64,000 bases of DNA from Amblyornis subalaris (Eukaryota > Chordata > Aves > Passeriformes > Ptilonorhynchidae), in contig JACAXG010000032.1 in NCBI GenBank assembly GCA_018881555.1, positions 3,236,837 through 3,300,836 of the forward strand, given 5' to 3'. Below the pieces are notes generated by a model that did no database searches, was not told where the DNA came from, and saw nothing but the letters and a program-made list of their open reading frames with translations. The stretch's first letter is position 1. Each line of letters starts with the position of its first letter. The translations under genes were made by a program, and so were the position numbers. Below are positions 37,601 through 50,000 of the stretch, one piece after another.

Positions 37601-38599
37601 CTTTATGTTTTGGGTTATTTTTTTCTCCCTTACACCCTAAAGAATTAAAATTTGCCCATTTTATCAGTAATTACTTTCATCTTTTCCTTTGGCAGATTCT
37701 CTCTCCTTTCCACCGTCTTCCTTACCCTTATGCATAATTGTGTGATTCATCTTTTCTCCCCCCCAGATTCCTACTTTTCTTCCTTTCCTATTAGTGCTAT
37801 CTAAATTTTCTTTTACTGCATGTTCAGTTTTGCCTAGTTTCTTTTATTTTACATTTCTTTCTCTGTCTTTTTTTCCCCAGGTTCTCCGCTGTACCTCACT
37901 TTCTGTTGTACACACAGATTGGCATTAGAGACCGTGAAAAAAGGCAACAAACGAAACAAAGACAACTGGAGAAAGCATCGGGGGTCTGGTTGTCTCTTAC
38001 ACATTTCTTTTCGGCATTTCTTTTTTGCATTTTCTGCATTTGTCTTCAGCTGAACGATCATTTTATTCCTCAATGTCCTTCACACTTTTTCAACAGCATC
38101 AGTTGTTTTTGCCTGAGGTAAGCATTGTTTATTCAACAAAAATAATAATGTTTTCCTTTTGCATATACAATTGTGTAAAAGGCATAAATATTAAGTATGG
38201 ATGAACTGATAGGTTTTGCCTTTTTTGAGCCAGATTTCTTAATTACAAGGTCCAGAGGTTTACGACTTGTTTCTCGTAGTTCCAGATCCGCGGTCAGGAT
38301 GCCCTAGCACTCATCTGGAAGCATCTATGNCTTCTTTGAATACTTTTTGTATTTTGTTATTTCAAACAACACTGTAACGTTTATGTCAAACATCAATATT
38401 TTAATAAACCCATAGTAGACATAAGGATCTTCTTTATAACCTTTTTTTCTACAGCAGGTAAGCACTCTGTCTCCTTCAAGGAAGCTGCAGAGTATTAGAA
38501 GGATATTAAATATATTGGGATAAACCAACGCTAATGATTCAGAGCAGAATTTTTACAAAATATAGTTTAAGAAGGTAAGAAGCAATATGTTATAAATAN
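34624..38599. other. Unique sequence with a long pyrimidine-rich stretch, no gene seen
   Basis: Between about 37480 and 37890 the + strand is strongly T/C-rich (runs of T and a C-run at 37760-37766), changing to purine-rich text after 37920. No splice-site pair or coding exon could be supported. Isolated N bases occur at 36347, 36489, 36849 and 38330. Confidence 0.45.
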
Positions 38600-39470
38600 C
38601 TACAAAGGAAAAAGCAGAATGTGGTTTTTTCCCTAGTTTTTCTTTTGTCACTGAGGCACCTACGGAAGCTTTGCTTGTTGCCCTCAATGTCCCTGGGCAG
38701 GTTTAATTCCATCAGGGCTTTAGCTTTCTTAATCTGATCCCTGGTGCTCAGACAATTTCTCTGTATCCCTCCCAGCCTATCTGGCCTTCCTTCTACCCTC
38801 TTGTAGGCTTTTTTTTTATACTTGAAATTGTCCAGAAGCTCCTTGTTCATTCACAAAGGCCTCCTGGAGTTTTTGCCTGACTTTCACTTTGTTGGAATGC
38901 ATCACTCCTGAGCTTGGGGGAGTGATCCTTGAATATCGACCAGCTTTTTTGTGCCCTTCTTCCCTCAGGGGCTCTATCCCATGATACATTACCAAGCAGA
39001 TCNGTGAAGAGGCTGAAGTCTGCTCCCCTGAAGTTCAGGGTACTGAGCTTGCTGTGTGCCCCCCTTGCCACCCTAAGGATCTCAAACTCCCATAGTAAGG
39101 AAGCTGAACCCCTGTGTGTGGCAGCAGTCCTGTAACCATTTGTTGATCGATCAGATTTGACNGGCCCTGCAAAGTCCCTTAGTGCCACTCCTAGGGCTCC
39201 GGATCCTCCTCAGGCTGCTCCTGGCTGTATCACTGGTGCCCAGGCAAAACAAAAGCAGCAGATAATGCTTTGTGGACTGTCCAAGGCTTGGTAGTCTCTT
39301 GGTGACACCTCTGCTGCCAGCCCCTCATAAGCAGCACACCTCTCTAGAGAGCACAGCAGGCCAGCTGTACCTCCCAGAAGTGAGTCGCCTACTACTGTCA
39401 CCTGCTCCCCTTTCTTAGTTGCACTGGTTTTGATACAGGGAGCAAAGTTATGTTTCATTGCATCCCACAA
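38600..39470 (-). mobile_element. CR1 LINE (-), internal deletion joining ORF1 and ORF2
   Basis: Read from right to left, the first part (39470-39180) encodes a piece of the CR1 ORF1 esterase domain: the nucleophile block VVGDSLL followed by GGTAG, and downstream DNA matching GGGCACCAGTGATACAGCC. The second part (about 39170-38600) encodes the ORF2 region between endonuclease and reverse transcriptase: LSTLNFRGADFSLF, DLLGNVSWDRAPEGRRAQ.SW.IFKDH, then MNKELLDNFKYKKKAYKRV and LNLPRDI.GNKQSF.R..SDKRKTRE. The rest of ORF1 and the endonuclease are missing, and the copy stops before the RT core. It therefore also lacks the 3' end, which is unusual for CR1. Stops and three N bases break the frames. 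Confidence 0.8.
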
Positions 39471-40606
39471 TGATTGAGCAAAGAATTAATAATGCTGTGT
39501 TTGATCCAGAGCTGGTAGCCAAAAAGAAGACTTGATTATGTTATGCTCTTAAGCTAGTCTCATGATATTTAAATTGCTTAAATTATCTAAGTTGTTTAAA
39601 TCATTTAAAGTAAATTATTTAAATTATTCAATTATTTAAATTAATAAATCATTGACTCTGCTGGAGTCAGAATTATGTCTCCATTCACGAGGATTTGCTA
39701 TCAGTGTTTCCTTGATTACTGATGGGTGCCTGCAACAACTGAAACACCACAGGTAGAGTAGTCATTTCTTCATTTAAAGAAGTTGGCAATTCTAGTGCTT
39801 TATACAATACTGTGCAACAATGTTCTAATATTTGGCTTTTCAGGTAACCACTGAATTCAGAGAAGTTAAAAAATTATAGATATTATTTTTGGCTTCTCAA
39901 TGGGCATTTACTTCAAGTTCATATAAGGAACTCTAATTTAAAGTGTTTGAGGCTTATCTATCAAGTGTCTCAGTATTCATCAACCTCACAAATAACCACT
40001 GCAATATTCAGAGCTGAGTAAATACAGGATACATACATAACCCACTGAGTTTACCTCTGTGCTTTAAAGGCTACTCTGACCTGACAGCCATGTTATCAGG
40101 ATTATTTGCTTTCTGGAAATGTTAAAGAGATCAATGAGGACTGAAATCCCCTTACAGCAGGCACNGTGCCTTCTTTCCTTTAATAGCCAATCTCTGCAGC
40201 AGTGCTTCCAGACTTCAAAGGCAGAATCAGCTANCTCTTCTTGTAAAATAGGCCAAAGTCTACCCAGAGAGTGCAAAAACATGTAAAATTGGATACAAAC
40301 TGACAAGGCCTTCAGATGTACTGTAGGTAGTGAAAGAACTCTGAAAACATGAAATATATGACTGAGGTTGGAGCCTGTAAAACTGCTGTGGTTTTGCCAA
40401 TATAACATTCTCCTACAGACTTGGAAACACATAAGAAATTTAAACATTATAGAACAAATATGGATAAAATGAACAAAAAACCATCAGGAATTTACACACT
40501 TTATGGTGAATTATATTTTTAGGATCAATTCAAATGATAAGTTTCCTCGATTATTATTATTATACAATGAAAGGGTTCCTACTTAATTCAAGTACTGAAT
40601 TAGCCA
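39471..40606. other. AT-rich unique sequence, no gene seen
   Basis: A degenerate TTTAAATTA-type AT-rich patch lies at about 39567-39648. The 127-codon - strand frame at 40064-40447 contains two ambiguous bases and has no recognisable domain. Nothing else is supported. Confidence 0.45.
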
Positions 40607-41254
40607 AGGTGGTGGGTTGGCCCTGGCCAGCTACCAAACACCCCCCCACCCACTCACTCACTCAACTCCTCTTTCTCCTGGGATAGGGAGAAAGTAGAAG
40701 GAAGGTGAGAAGATTCAGACTGAGTTGATGACAGTTTATCAGAGAAAACAAAGGTTGCATGTGCAAGAAAAATAGAACCACAGAATCAAGTAGTTTGGAA
40801 AAAAATCTCTGAGATCATCAAGTCCAACCTATAAACCAAATAAGGAATGAAATCACTACTTCCCATTGGCCAGCAGATATTCAGCCTCTCCCTGGGCAGC
40901 AGGGCCTCTGCACACACAATAGTTACTTGGGAAGAAAAATGCCGTAACTCTGAACATAACCCCTTCCTCTTCTTTCCTCCAGTTTTTATTTTTGCTACAA
41001 TGACATACAGTATGGGATATCCCTCTGGGGATCAGCTGTCCCAGAGGTGTCTCCCTGTAACCTTTTGCCCTACCCCAACCTACTCTCTGGGGGTAGGGAG
41101 GGAGGGAGAAAGCCTTGATGCTGTGCAAGCACTGTTCAGCAAAAGCCAAAACACTGCTGTGTTACCAACACTGTTTCAGCCACAAATCCAAAGCACAGCA
41201 CCACCCAGGCTGCTGTGATGAAAATTAACTCTGTCTCAAGCAGAACCAGAGGGC
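40607..41254 (-). mobile_element. Old solo LTR (-), same family as 24-kb LTR, split by CR1
   Basis: The left part (40607-40770) has GGTTGGCCCTGGCCAGCTACCA and a CACTCACTCACTCA/ GGGATAGGGAGAAA segment, corresponding to the - strand 3' end of the 24-kb LTR. The right part (40846-41254) carries the counterparts of its U3: ATGGGATATCCCTCTGGGG, AGCTGTCCCAG, GCACAGCACCACCCAGGCTGCTGTGATGAAAATTAACTCTGTCTC and a decayed terminus AACCAGAGGGC. A CR1 tail (40772-40845) separates them. It is more diverged than the 24-kb copy. No retroviral genes are present. Confidence 0.72.
40772..40845 (-). mobile_element. Short CR1 3' tail (-) nested in the LTR
   Basis: ATAGAACCACAGAATCAAGTA is the reverse complement of a CR1 octamer tail, followed by GTTTGGAAAAAAATCTCTGAGATCATCAAGTCCAACC, the usual antisense of the CR1 3' UTR. 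Only about 74 bp remain. It sits at a point where the LTR alignment is interrupted, so it inserted after the LTR. Confidence 0.8.
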
Positions 41255-41403
41255 AATTAGAAGTTTTCTGAGTGGCTGTAATAATAAAGACTAATTAAAG
41301 CATAACTGGGTTGATGAATTGAGGACGGAAGTAGTGTGCAGAAGAGTCACCAACTACCAGCAAATAGAGACTTAACTAAGGATCCCATTGTCCTTAAAAC
41401 CAC
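41255..41403. other. Short spacer, nothing recognised
   Basis: This is unique sequence between the LTR and the next CR1 fragment. Confidence 0.4.
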
Positions 41404-41561
41404 ATAGAATCACAGAAAGGCTTATGTTGGAAGGGACCTTAAAGATTATCCAGTTCCAACCCCCCTGCCGTGGGCAGGGACACCTTCCACTAGACCAGGT
41501 TGCTCAGAGCCCCCTCCAACTTGGCCTCAAACAGGTTGCAGGAGTTTCAGTGATCCCACAA
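41404..41561 (-). mobile_element. CR1 3' fragment (-)
   Basis: The fragment starts with the reverse-complemented CR1 tail (ATAGAATCACAGAAAGG), continues GTTGGAAGGGACCTTAAAG and CCAACCCCCCTGCCGTGGG, and ends within the ORF2 C-terminal coding part. It is a 5'-truncated copy of about 130-160 bp of the same subfamily as the 12.9-kb copy. The overlapping 100-codon open frame on the + strand is antisense to it. Confidence 0.92.
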
Positions 41562-42842
41562 AAAGGGTGGAGAGGAGAAGCAAAGTGTTTCAAGAAGGTG
41601 GAGGATCTCATCCCCATACAATATTACAGAACTGGCAATTGCACCCATCCTGTGGGCAGAAAAGAAGTGGATGTAATGCAAGAAGCATAAGTAGAAGAAG
41701 TCTAAAACATTTTCTTGAAAACATTGCAANGTGAACAGTATGTGCAAATTCTTTCTTCTGACTGAAAGGGTTTATCAAACCAGCAAGTCAGGCAAGTTAT
41801 TTCAAAGTTCTTTCAGCTTTGAGCAGTTTTCGTGCATCTAGGCACACTGCTCACTTTTTGCACTATTTCATGAGAGAAAGTGGAGATTTTCTTTACATTA
41901 GCATTTCCCACAAACCAAACCACAAGTGAGCTCATTCGCCCGCTTGTGCAAATGGAAGTGGGTTTTCAAACCTGGTGTTTTACACAAAAAAAGTTTTGGA
42001 ACTCTGCTTTGGCCTGGAATCCATTCAACTATCACTGAGGACAAAAATTTTTCCAGTAAAAAGANGACAAAAAATAATTTTTTCTTTGACACTCTGTACT
42101 TCAGATCATTCTCTTCAAGAACTTGACAATACACATTGTTTGGTCACTGTTTTGGATTTCTTGCTATGCACAAGAAGTTTTCTCACTATCTTTCGTAAAC
42201 TCTTCCAAGAATTAATCTGGCAGGGTGCTGACCATTCTGGCCTGATCCAGAAAAACACTTAAGGCTGTCTTTAAGCACCCGAGTAGTTCTAACCAGATTG
42301 AGCTCATAATACTATTGTTTTACAAGATGGTGAAATATCTGTTTACTCATTAAAGTCTGAATATTAAGATTCAAGATTGCTCGTTCTATCCATTACAGAT
42401 GTTTTCTCCTCATAAATGACAATCAAAATTTCATTTGTTTGATGTTTATATCTTTGTTCAGTTTTCTACTCTATTGGATAACCCGCAGTGAAAAATTCCA
42501 GGCTCTTCTTGAACAATTTATTGTTCTTTTTTTTCCTTCATTGTTATTAATGGGAAATTCCAAACTTTGCAGATAAGATTTATATACACTTTCAAATAGG
42601 TCAGAAAAAGAGAATATCATAAAAGTTTAAAAAGCCTGTTTTGCAATTTCTGGCTTTATTAAAAAAAAAAAAAAAAAAAACCAAAAAACCAAAACCAAAC
42701 AAAAATCCCCAAAAGCTTCAACTGCTTTAAAAAGTATAAAATTGCCAAAACCTCTGCGACTGATGCACCACAAAGGAATCTGTCTTGCAAACATTTATGT
42801 GCCCAATTAATTTCAAGCACGAGTAGCACACCACACTGTATA
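41562..42842. other. Unique sequence with A-rich tract, no gene seen
   Basis: A poly-A run followed by (CCAAAA)-type text occupies about 42661-42710. The rest is AT-rich DNA with no supported exon or repeat. Confidence 0.5.
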
Positions 42843-42912
42843 CTTTCATTAATGACCTAAATAATAGGAGACAGAACATGACTATTAAGCTTTCAGATGA
42901 CACCATGAGAGG
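42843..42912 (+). mobile_element. Short relic of LINE reverse transcriptase (CR1-like)
   Basis: The text TTCATTAATGACCTAAATAA then AAGCTTTCAGATGACACCAT translates to FINDLNN...IKLSDDT, matching the CR1 RT block FINDL-D...SKFADDT, with the catalytic FADD decayed to LSDD. Only about 70 bp are recognisable and the ends are uncertain. It may belong to the same insertion as the fragment at 43.79 kb. Confidence 0.5.
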
Positions 42913-43789
42913 AAAAATAACAATATCCTGTTGCAAAAAGAATTAGGCTTTATATTTGCTACATAATAATAGATTTATTCCAGTTTTTAAGGGGATTTTA
43001 AAGTTTAATTAGCTCTTTTCCCTCTTTGGTAATTACTCTCTTAATACAGCTAGAAGTAACAATAATGCCCTTTTCCTAAAACAGTCTATTTAGATACTCC
43101 TGTAATTGATCACCTTCTCATCTTGTTACCATGACTGTGTTCCAGATTGTACTTGTTCTTAAACACACCTACCTGCACAGTGTTTCAAGCAAGTCAAGCG
43201 TTTTCTTCCTTCTANGACATTCTGATTCTCCATGTCCTGGGAATACTTAACATCTTTGTTCCAGTGGACTTTAGTGGAAATGCCCATATGTTTCTTCTGC
43301 ACTCATGACTATGTTTTACCTTGGAGAGGCCATTTACTCAATTTTTTCTCCTGGATCTTCAGGTTTATTTTTGTCTCTGGAAGGAACTGAGGGCACTGGC
43401 TTCTGGATATAAAAACCACTGTGATTTGGTCATATAAAACTGANAGATATCACCTCTCTTTATAGTGCGTTATAAGATTGCAGATTACTTGCATGGCCTG
43501 ACATTAGAGCATAGAGATAAAAACATTAAGGTCTATTGATGGTGTGGTATCCTTAGTGATACTTTTGTTCTAGGATTCTTCATATTTTTTTACTCACGTT
43601 TGGGACAAGGTACAACTTTTTGTAAGACTGGTTAAGATTTTTCTCAAGGTTTTGGCTGTGTCTTTTTGAAAAGATGGCTGCATTTGAGCAGAACTACAAT
43701 AATTTTTAACAAACTTAGTATCTAAGTGTGCTATACAGTCTATTGCACTAAAATCTTCTTAGATTTACTAGCTCAAAGAGTTCAAATGG
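42913..43789. other. Unique AT-rich sequence, no gene seen
   Basis: Nothing is recognisable between two LINE fragments. N bases occur at 43215 and 43444. Confidence 0.45.
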
Positions 43790-44096
43790 GAAGGAATGAG
43801 AAAGACGGAGCCAGAGTTCTCACAGTGTCACCCAGTGACAGGATGAGACACATTGAAACACAAGAAATTCCATTTCAGAAAAAGAAAAAGGGTTTTTTTT
43901 ACTGTGACTATGATCAAGCACTGAAATGGGTGGAGCAGAAAACCTGTGGACACTCTGTCCTGGGAGATGTTTAAAATCCAACCAGACATAAAGCTCTGTG
44001 CAAGTGGCTCTAACTGGCCCTACTTTGAGCAGGTGGATTGGACTAAGGAACCTCCAGAGCTGTCCGACAACCTCAGCCGTACTGTGAGTCGGTGAC
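43790..44096 (+). mobile_element. CR1 3' fragment (+), decayed
   Basis: The fragment carries CACCCAGTGACAGGATGAGA, GAAACACAAGAAATTCCATTT, GTGGACACTCTGTCCTGGGAG, GAGCAGGTGGATTGGACTAAG and a tail ACTGTGAGTCGGTGAC, the order found in the C-terminus and 3' UTR of a CR1 subfamily also present at 51.4-52.35 kb. A deletion has removed the segment around the conserved W-R-L block. Confidence 0.82.
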
Positions 44097-47000
44097 TATG
44101 AAACCTGACTCTTCAGTGCTGATGTTGAAATACCCANCTAGGATGTGGACAACTGTCTTTCAAAAACTACAGCAGTAAAACATTTGGTCACCTTAAAACG
44201 CAAAGCCACTCTAACAGGAAAGATGGATAAGGAAACCCAAAAGCAAAGAGAAAAGAGCACTTTGCTGGGATAATAGATGCTGACCCTGGGATTGCTGTTT
44301 ATGTTAGACAGTCACTGGATAACGTAAAACCAGTTTCCATAGTGTTAGCAGTGAAAACTGAGTAAACTTCAAAATCAGGGTTCCTGGTGCTTCCTCTCCT
44401 TCCACCAACAGAAACAAGGCATAAACCACCTTACTTCTCTCTTCAGCTGACAGACAGTTTCATGGTTAGCAAACTTCCTTAGACTGTGAGACAACTTTCA
44501 GTCCCAATTCTGTTTGTCAAGTACATACTTTTACTGTGACACTGTGAAACTTCTATAGAAAAGACATTGCTGCTGCTCCGTGGGTTGATGCATAGGGGCT
44601 TAAGATATTAAAATCTAAGTGTGTGCTGACTAAGGAAGTCTTTATTCAACCATGACTACATGGTTAATATCATAGCCAAGTGCTCTTGAGCTTTGTTCTG
44701 ATAAGCACAAAAGCTTATAAATCAGTTAAGGCTGGGTGTTTTTTTTAAACTATTCTTTACTAAGTGTATATAATCCAGCAAAGAGAGTAAGAGTTCAAAC
44801 ACCAGTCATAAGTAAATGAGATATAGGAGATATGTGTATATATAATTACAGTTTGTGTCCTGTAAAGATAATCTTTCTTATGGAACAGTGAAAACAAACA
44901 TAGAATCAAAACCACAAAAAATAGGAAAGAAAGGGCAGAGAGGAAAAGTTAACAAGTAAGATTAATGTAATCTGCAGTATATTAGTCTGCTATCTGATAC
45001 TCAACCTGAGTGTGCTCTGTAACACTGAACTATGACTCGACAGATCTGATTGGAATAAATGAGTCAGTCAGTCAGTTTGTGACAAAAAAGTGCAGGTCAT
45101 ATATTCAACTTATTTACACTAGGCAGGTCTTCTGTACAAAGCTTCCAAGTTCTGGTAGAAAATGTTAACATTGCATCATAAACCAGTTCTAATGATATTA
45201 GAGGACATTATTTGGTCATATTTGTGTGGTATGCTTAGTATTATTCACAAACAGGAAAGCCAAATAAAAAGAATATTCAATTTCCCAATTTCTACTTTGC
45301 AGGCATCACTAATATTCTTGTAGCATAACATTTTTCAGAAAATATTTATCTTCTTCAGTTGTTAACTCTTCCATATTCAAGAATATTTGTCAAAATATGT
45401 CTAGCTAAACTCACAAGACCCTGGGTATCAGTTTTCAAAAGGGCTGTGCTGTGCAGGCCTGCCAGCTTGCTTGGAAACCACTCAAGAATCTCTAATAGGG
45501 CACTGTATAAGAATGACAAAACCCTCAACCTAGAAGTGTTTTGTCACCTTTCGAAATAGGACTAAACTCACTTGACTGGTGCCACTAGAGCCTCTAGTGG
45601 ATTTTTTTTTACATTGCAAAACTGCAGTACAAGATAGAGAATTCTGTTGTTGATAGCTCTGTTATTCTCCTGGAGAAACAGTGGAATTTCCTAGCTTCCA
45701 ATATAACTGTCACAGTCTAAATGGCATCATCATAACATGTTCTCCTGAGGACCTCAAACACATTTCCCTATATGCAGGACTCTTCACCACTGCCACCTCC
45801 CCAGCAGGGCAAGGAGATCCCACAGATCCTCCATCACATCTGCTAGTCAGAAGCAGTTGTCTCAAAAGCCCAGGGGCATCTCTCAGGTGGCAGCAGACAC
45901 TTAAGTGTGGACAACTGAATCAAACCCATATAGTTTGTTTGCTTATCTAGGTCATTCATAGATGGCTGTAATGCAGACAACTCAATTTGGATACCTGCAT
46001 CTGAATCTGAATCTAAATCCGCAAAGGATTTTTGACTCGGCATCTAATATCAAGCATAAATTTCCACAACTGCAAAGAAAGTATTTTTCAATCCAGTGTA
46101 TTAACCAGAATTCTATTACAGAAAGCTTAAAGGAAGTCAGTGGTAAACCCCCTAATTTTTAACTATATACGTACAACTAGCCATTTAGCAGCTTTGCAAA
46201 TTCCAGTTGTGTGTATCTGTGAACTTTAGTATATCAAGTGATCCCATCAAATGACCTGATATGTGAGCATTTGCAAGCACATGACTTCAAAAGAGCTTTT
46301 GCATTCTTCTGAATAAAATGAATTTCATAGTAAAGTAAATGCATTGGTCAGAGTAGATGGTTTTGGTGAAATACTTCAGAATCTATAAGCAAGAATATTG
46401 ACATGATGATTGCACTGTACCATTACAATATCGCAATTACATGCAAAACCGGGTTTGTGGATCTCAGTCATTATATTAAATTGTCACATTAATCCTTAGA
46501 TGGATTTAACATATTTTTAAAAATTTATTAACACCTTCTTATAGTACATTGAATTATCCCAGAAAATGCATGTTCACATTTGGAAGCATCAAATTTATTC
46601 TGAAAAATTCCTTTCACANTTTTAGAAAATATTTCATCTTTTTAATCACATTTCAGAGAAATACATTGCAATAAGAAGAAAACTGGGATTCTTCTTCACA
46701 TGTCAATGGCTGGCCACACTTTTAGTTTTCAAAGCAGAAAAGCTCTAATTAAGAAACAGCTGTGTACTTATAAATGATGATAAAAGCTTGCAGGAAAACT
46801 GAAAAGGCAGTCCTCTGGGTTTCTTGGATTTTTCTTAGCAGATTTCTTCGAGGATTTTTCATTTTGGAAGTTCATCACTTAATCTGTTTTTTCACTGTAC
46901 ATACTTTAAAGAAAATCACCATGATTTTCAACAGTCTATTTATTGTGCTACACATCACAATTAGTAATTTAGAAAAATTAACAGTTTCTCTAGAACGCAT

Positions 47001-50000
47001 TATCAAAGAACATGTATAACTCTTATTTACCAGAAGGATTTTTTCTCCCACAAAATCCACTGATGCACATCCAAGAAACCCCTAGACAGAGCCTGCTGAA
47101 GATCTTTTGCACTTAATGTATAAGACTACTCAACTCAAATAATGTGTGCAACACTGAACCTAAGAGGCATTAATGCCAGAAACAACAACTGCACTATATC
47201 AAGCCCAGGAAAAAGTAATGGAACTGGAAAGGGAGATTTTCCAAAAATCAGAGTTTTTATTTCATCTGTAATATCGTTGATAAATGGAAACGCTACCATG
47301 CAAAATCTCAGCACTTTTTTGGCCGGAAAGGCACTCATGCTAATATAATGAGTCTGGATTACAGAGGTTTGCCAAGCTTAGATCATGTATAGATTAGTAA
47401 TGATGCCTTTTAATGTCTTAATGACCTCTTAATGAAATACATTTATAATACTACAATTTGGTGAGGACTCACTAAACATTTTTCATATCAGAACATGATG
47501 TTCAAAGCAAAGTTCTTAATAATAATTAACACATGTATTGTGCTTTTACTCTTCAAAGTGCTCTAAGAACATTAGTAATTAGTTAAAAACCTGTGTGCTG
47601 GATGTATGTTATCTGTTTAGGCTTGAAGAGGCCCACAACAATCAAACTGGGGCTAGCCAGTAAAGCCCAGGTCATTTCTTCTGTGTTCTGAAGAATTTTA
47701 GATCAAGGCAGGAAAGACATGTCACAAGATAAATTAAATGCAGGTGGTGGCCACTTCATACAAATAGTATTAGACAAATAATACAAACTTAGACTATACT
47801 TAGAAAAAATGTACCCAGAATATTAAAGCTTAATTAATTTTTTCTAAAAAGCAGTGAAAGAAAAGGCAACCTCTGAAACAGAAAACTCCTCCAAACCATC
47901 TGAAACCTTACTTCACTAATTTCTGTTCTCAGAATCCAAAGTGAGGATTTTAGCATACGCAACGGGAGGCTTGTGGTACTGATTCAAAACTTGCTAATAC
48001 TCATTATCTGTGAGCTATAACAAACCCCATGTAAATCATACCCATTTGTTCCTGCAATTGATACGTGGCAGCACAGGGGTTAACTGAACAAAGGGACTGC
48101 AGCTGGCTAATTTGCAGGGGCTCATCATCTGCCAGACAAGTACAGATAGGAAAAGAAATCGGAGTTGGTTGTAGCCAAGCACGACTCAGCTTGAGTACCC
48201 AGAGAACATGGCAGCCTCGGAAGAGAGGCTTCCCTTCTCAGGTTCACAGCGATATGTTCCCCAAGCCAGGGAAAACTTTATTCTGCGAAATTTCCTTCAG
48301 TGCTAGCAGAAAATAATTGTTTCGCACCATTGTACTGCTTTGGATGGAAGAATTAACTACCATATGATAACATGAAGTCAGAGACTTTGCTTTATATCTA
48401 TGAATATTGTAGAATTTTGATTTTCACAAATAATTCAAATACATCTCTGAAAACTCATGCAAGAAGCCAGCTCTACATGAAAATCTGTCATTCTAGTCAG
48501 GCTAGATTTTATAATTATTTCAATACTTACTGTAATCGACGTGTTTGTTTTCTAAGGAGAGACAACAGCAATTCCTACATTGACAGGGACATTGTGAAGA
48601 TAAACATATAAAAGATTCATCAGCAACAGCATTATGTGCTTAAAATAAATCTGTAGCCAGATTTAGTCAGTTGAAGTTGTGAAAGATTTGGTTGTCTGCT
48701 TATGATCTCAGTTTCAAGAAGAAGAAAGTGTTTATATCTAGTTGAATTTGAATTTCAGCAGTCAAAAAAAAGTGTTACTTTTTATCCCTCCTAATTTCCT
48801 TTGCCATTTTTAGCAATGTAGGATTTAAAATAAAGAGCTTAATTAATTTGAAACCCTATAAAAAATTCTAATATTAAACCCAGCATGTTTTAGCAAAACA
48901 TATGTATTTTTTCAATTTGAGAAAGGAAGAAATTAGGGAGAGTGGAGAATTTGGTGATCGAAAGAACAGCATGAGATATTCAAATAATAAAGAGCTGGTT
49001 GTAATAAAGAAAACACCTTTACTAAAGGGCACAAGCTGAAAGTTTGATTATTTACACATTGCACTCACTTGGATTTCTTCCAGCCATATGCTGGAATTTC
49101 ACTTTGCCTTATGTTAATTTTTTGGCAAACGGCAGCATGATGCTTGTGAGGTCTTCAGAAATATGACCTAGAAAAAGCTGATAGCAAATTCTTGAACACA
49201 CTTGTTCTATTTAAATTATACAGACAGCACAAGTGAAATAGAAAGGAGGGGGAGAAGGTTCCAAAAAATGCTATGGGATCTCAAGCTGCTGACTTCTCAG
49301 TTCTGAAGAAAGTGACCAATTTCCATTCTTTTTCTTGGAAGGTGTAGCGAGGCCAAGTTTCATGGAGCAAGCCTTGCCCTACCGTAGCCACCTCCCTCCT
49401 GCCTGTTGCAGAGTCAGTCTCCCCAGTAAAGCAATTCCAATAGACCTCTGAAATCTAAGGCAGGAAATTCCTTTCAGCACCGCTTTCAGCAATGAAAAGG
49501 ACTGTCAAAACACCTTCCCAGAGGATTACAGGGCTCCTGCCCAGGAATTAGTGGAGAAAGTTCGGCACTTACGTGAGTACAATGCCCCCAGCTCCAGTTC
49601 ATGTGTAATAAGAGCAGCTTTAATGCACATTTATGCTGAGGCCAGTTAACACTTTCAAACTCGGTGCAAGAACATAATTTTTGTAACATAGGCTGTTAAG
49701 AACTTCTAAAAATACATCAAATGTATTCTTCTTCTCTAAAGTGCAACCTACTGTGTGTCCTTCCCAGCTTGCAAATGGAATTCTTTTCTTAATTAAACAC
49801 TCAGTCTTTTTTATTTTGTATCCAGATATACTACATAACTTTATTAAAGACTTTTTTATAGTCCTCCCAAAGATCCCAAACCCCTGCACATGCAATCACA
49901 TTCCACATGTACAGGTGTCAGTATGCATACATATTTCTTCTGCCCTCTTTCAGACATAGTAACTTCATGAATTTCTTGACAAATTTGGAAATGTTGCTAA

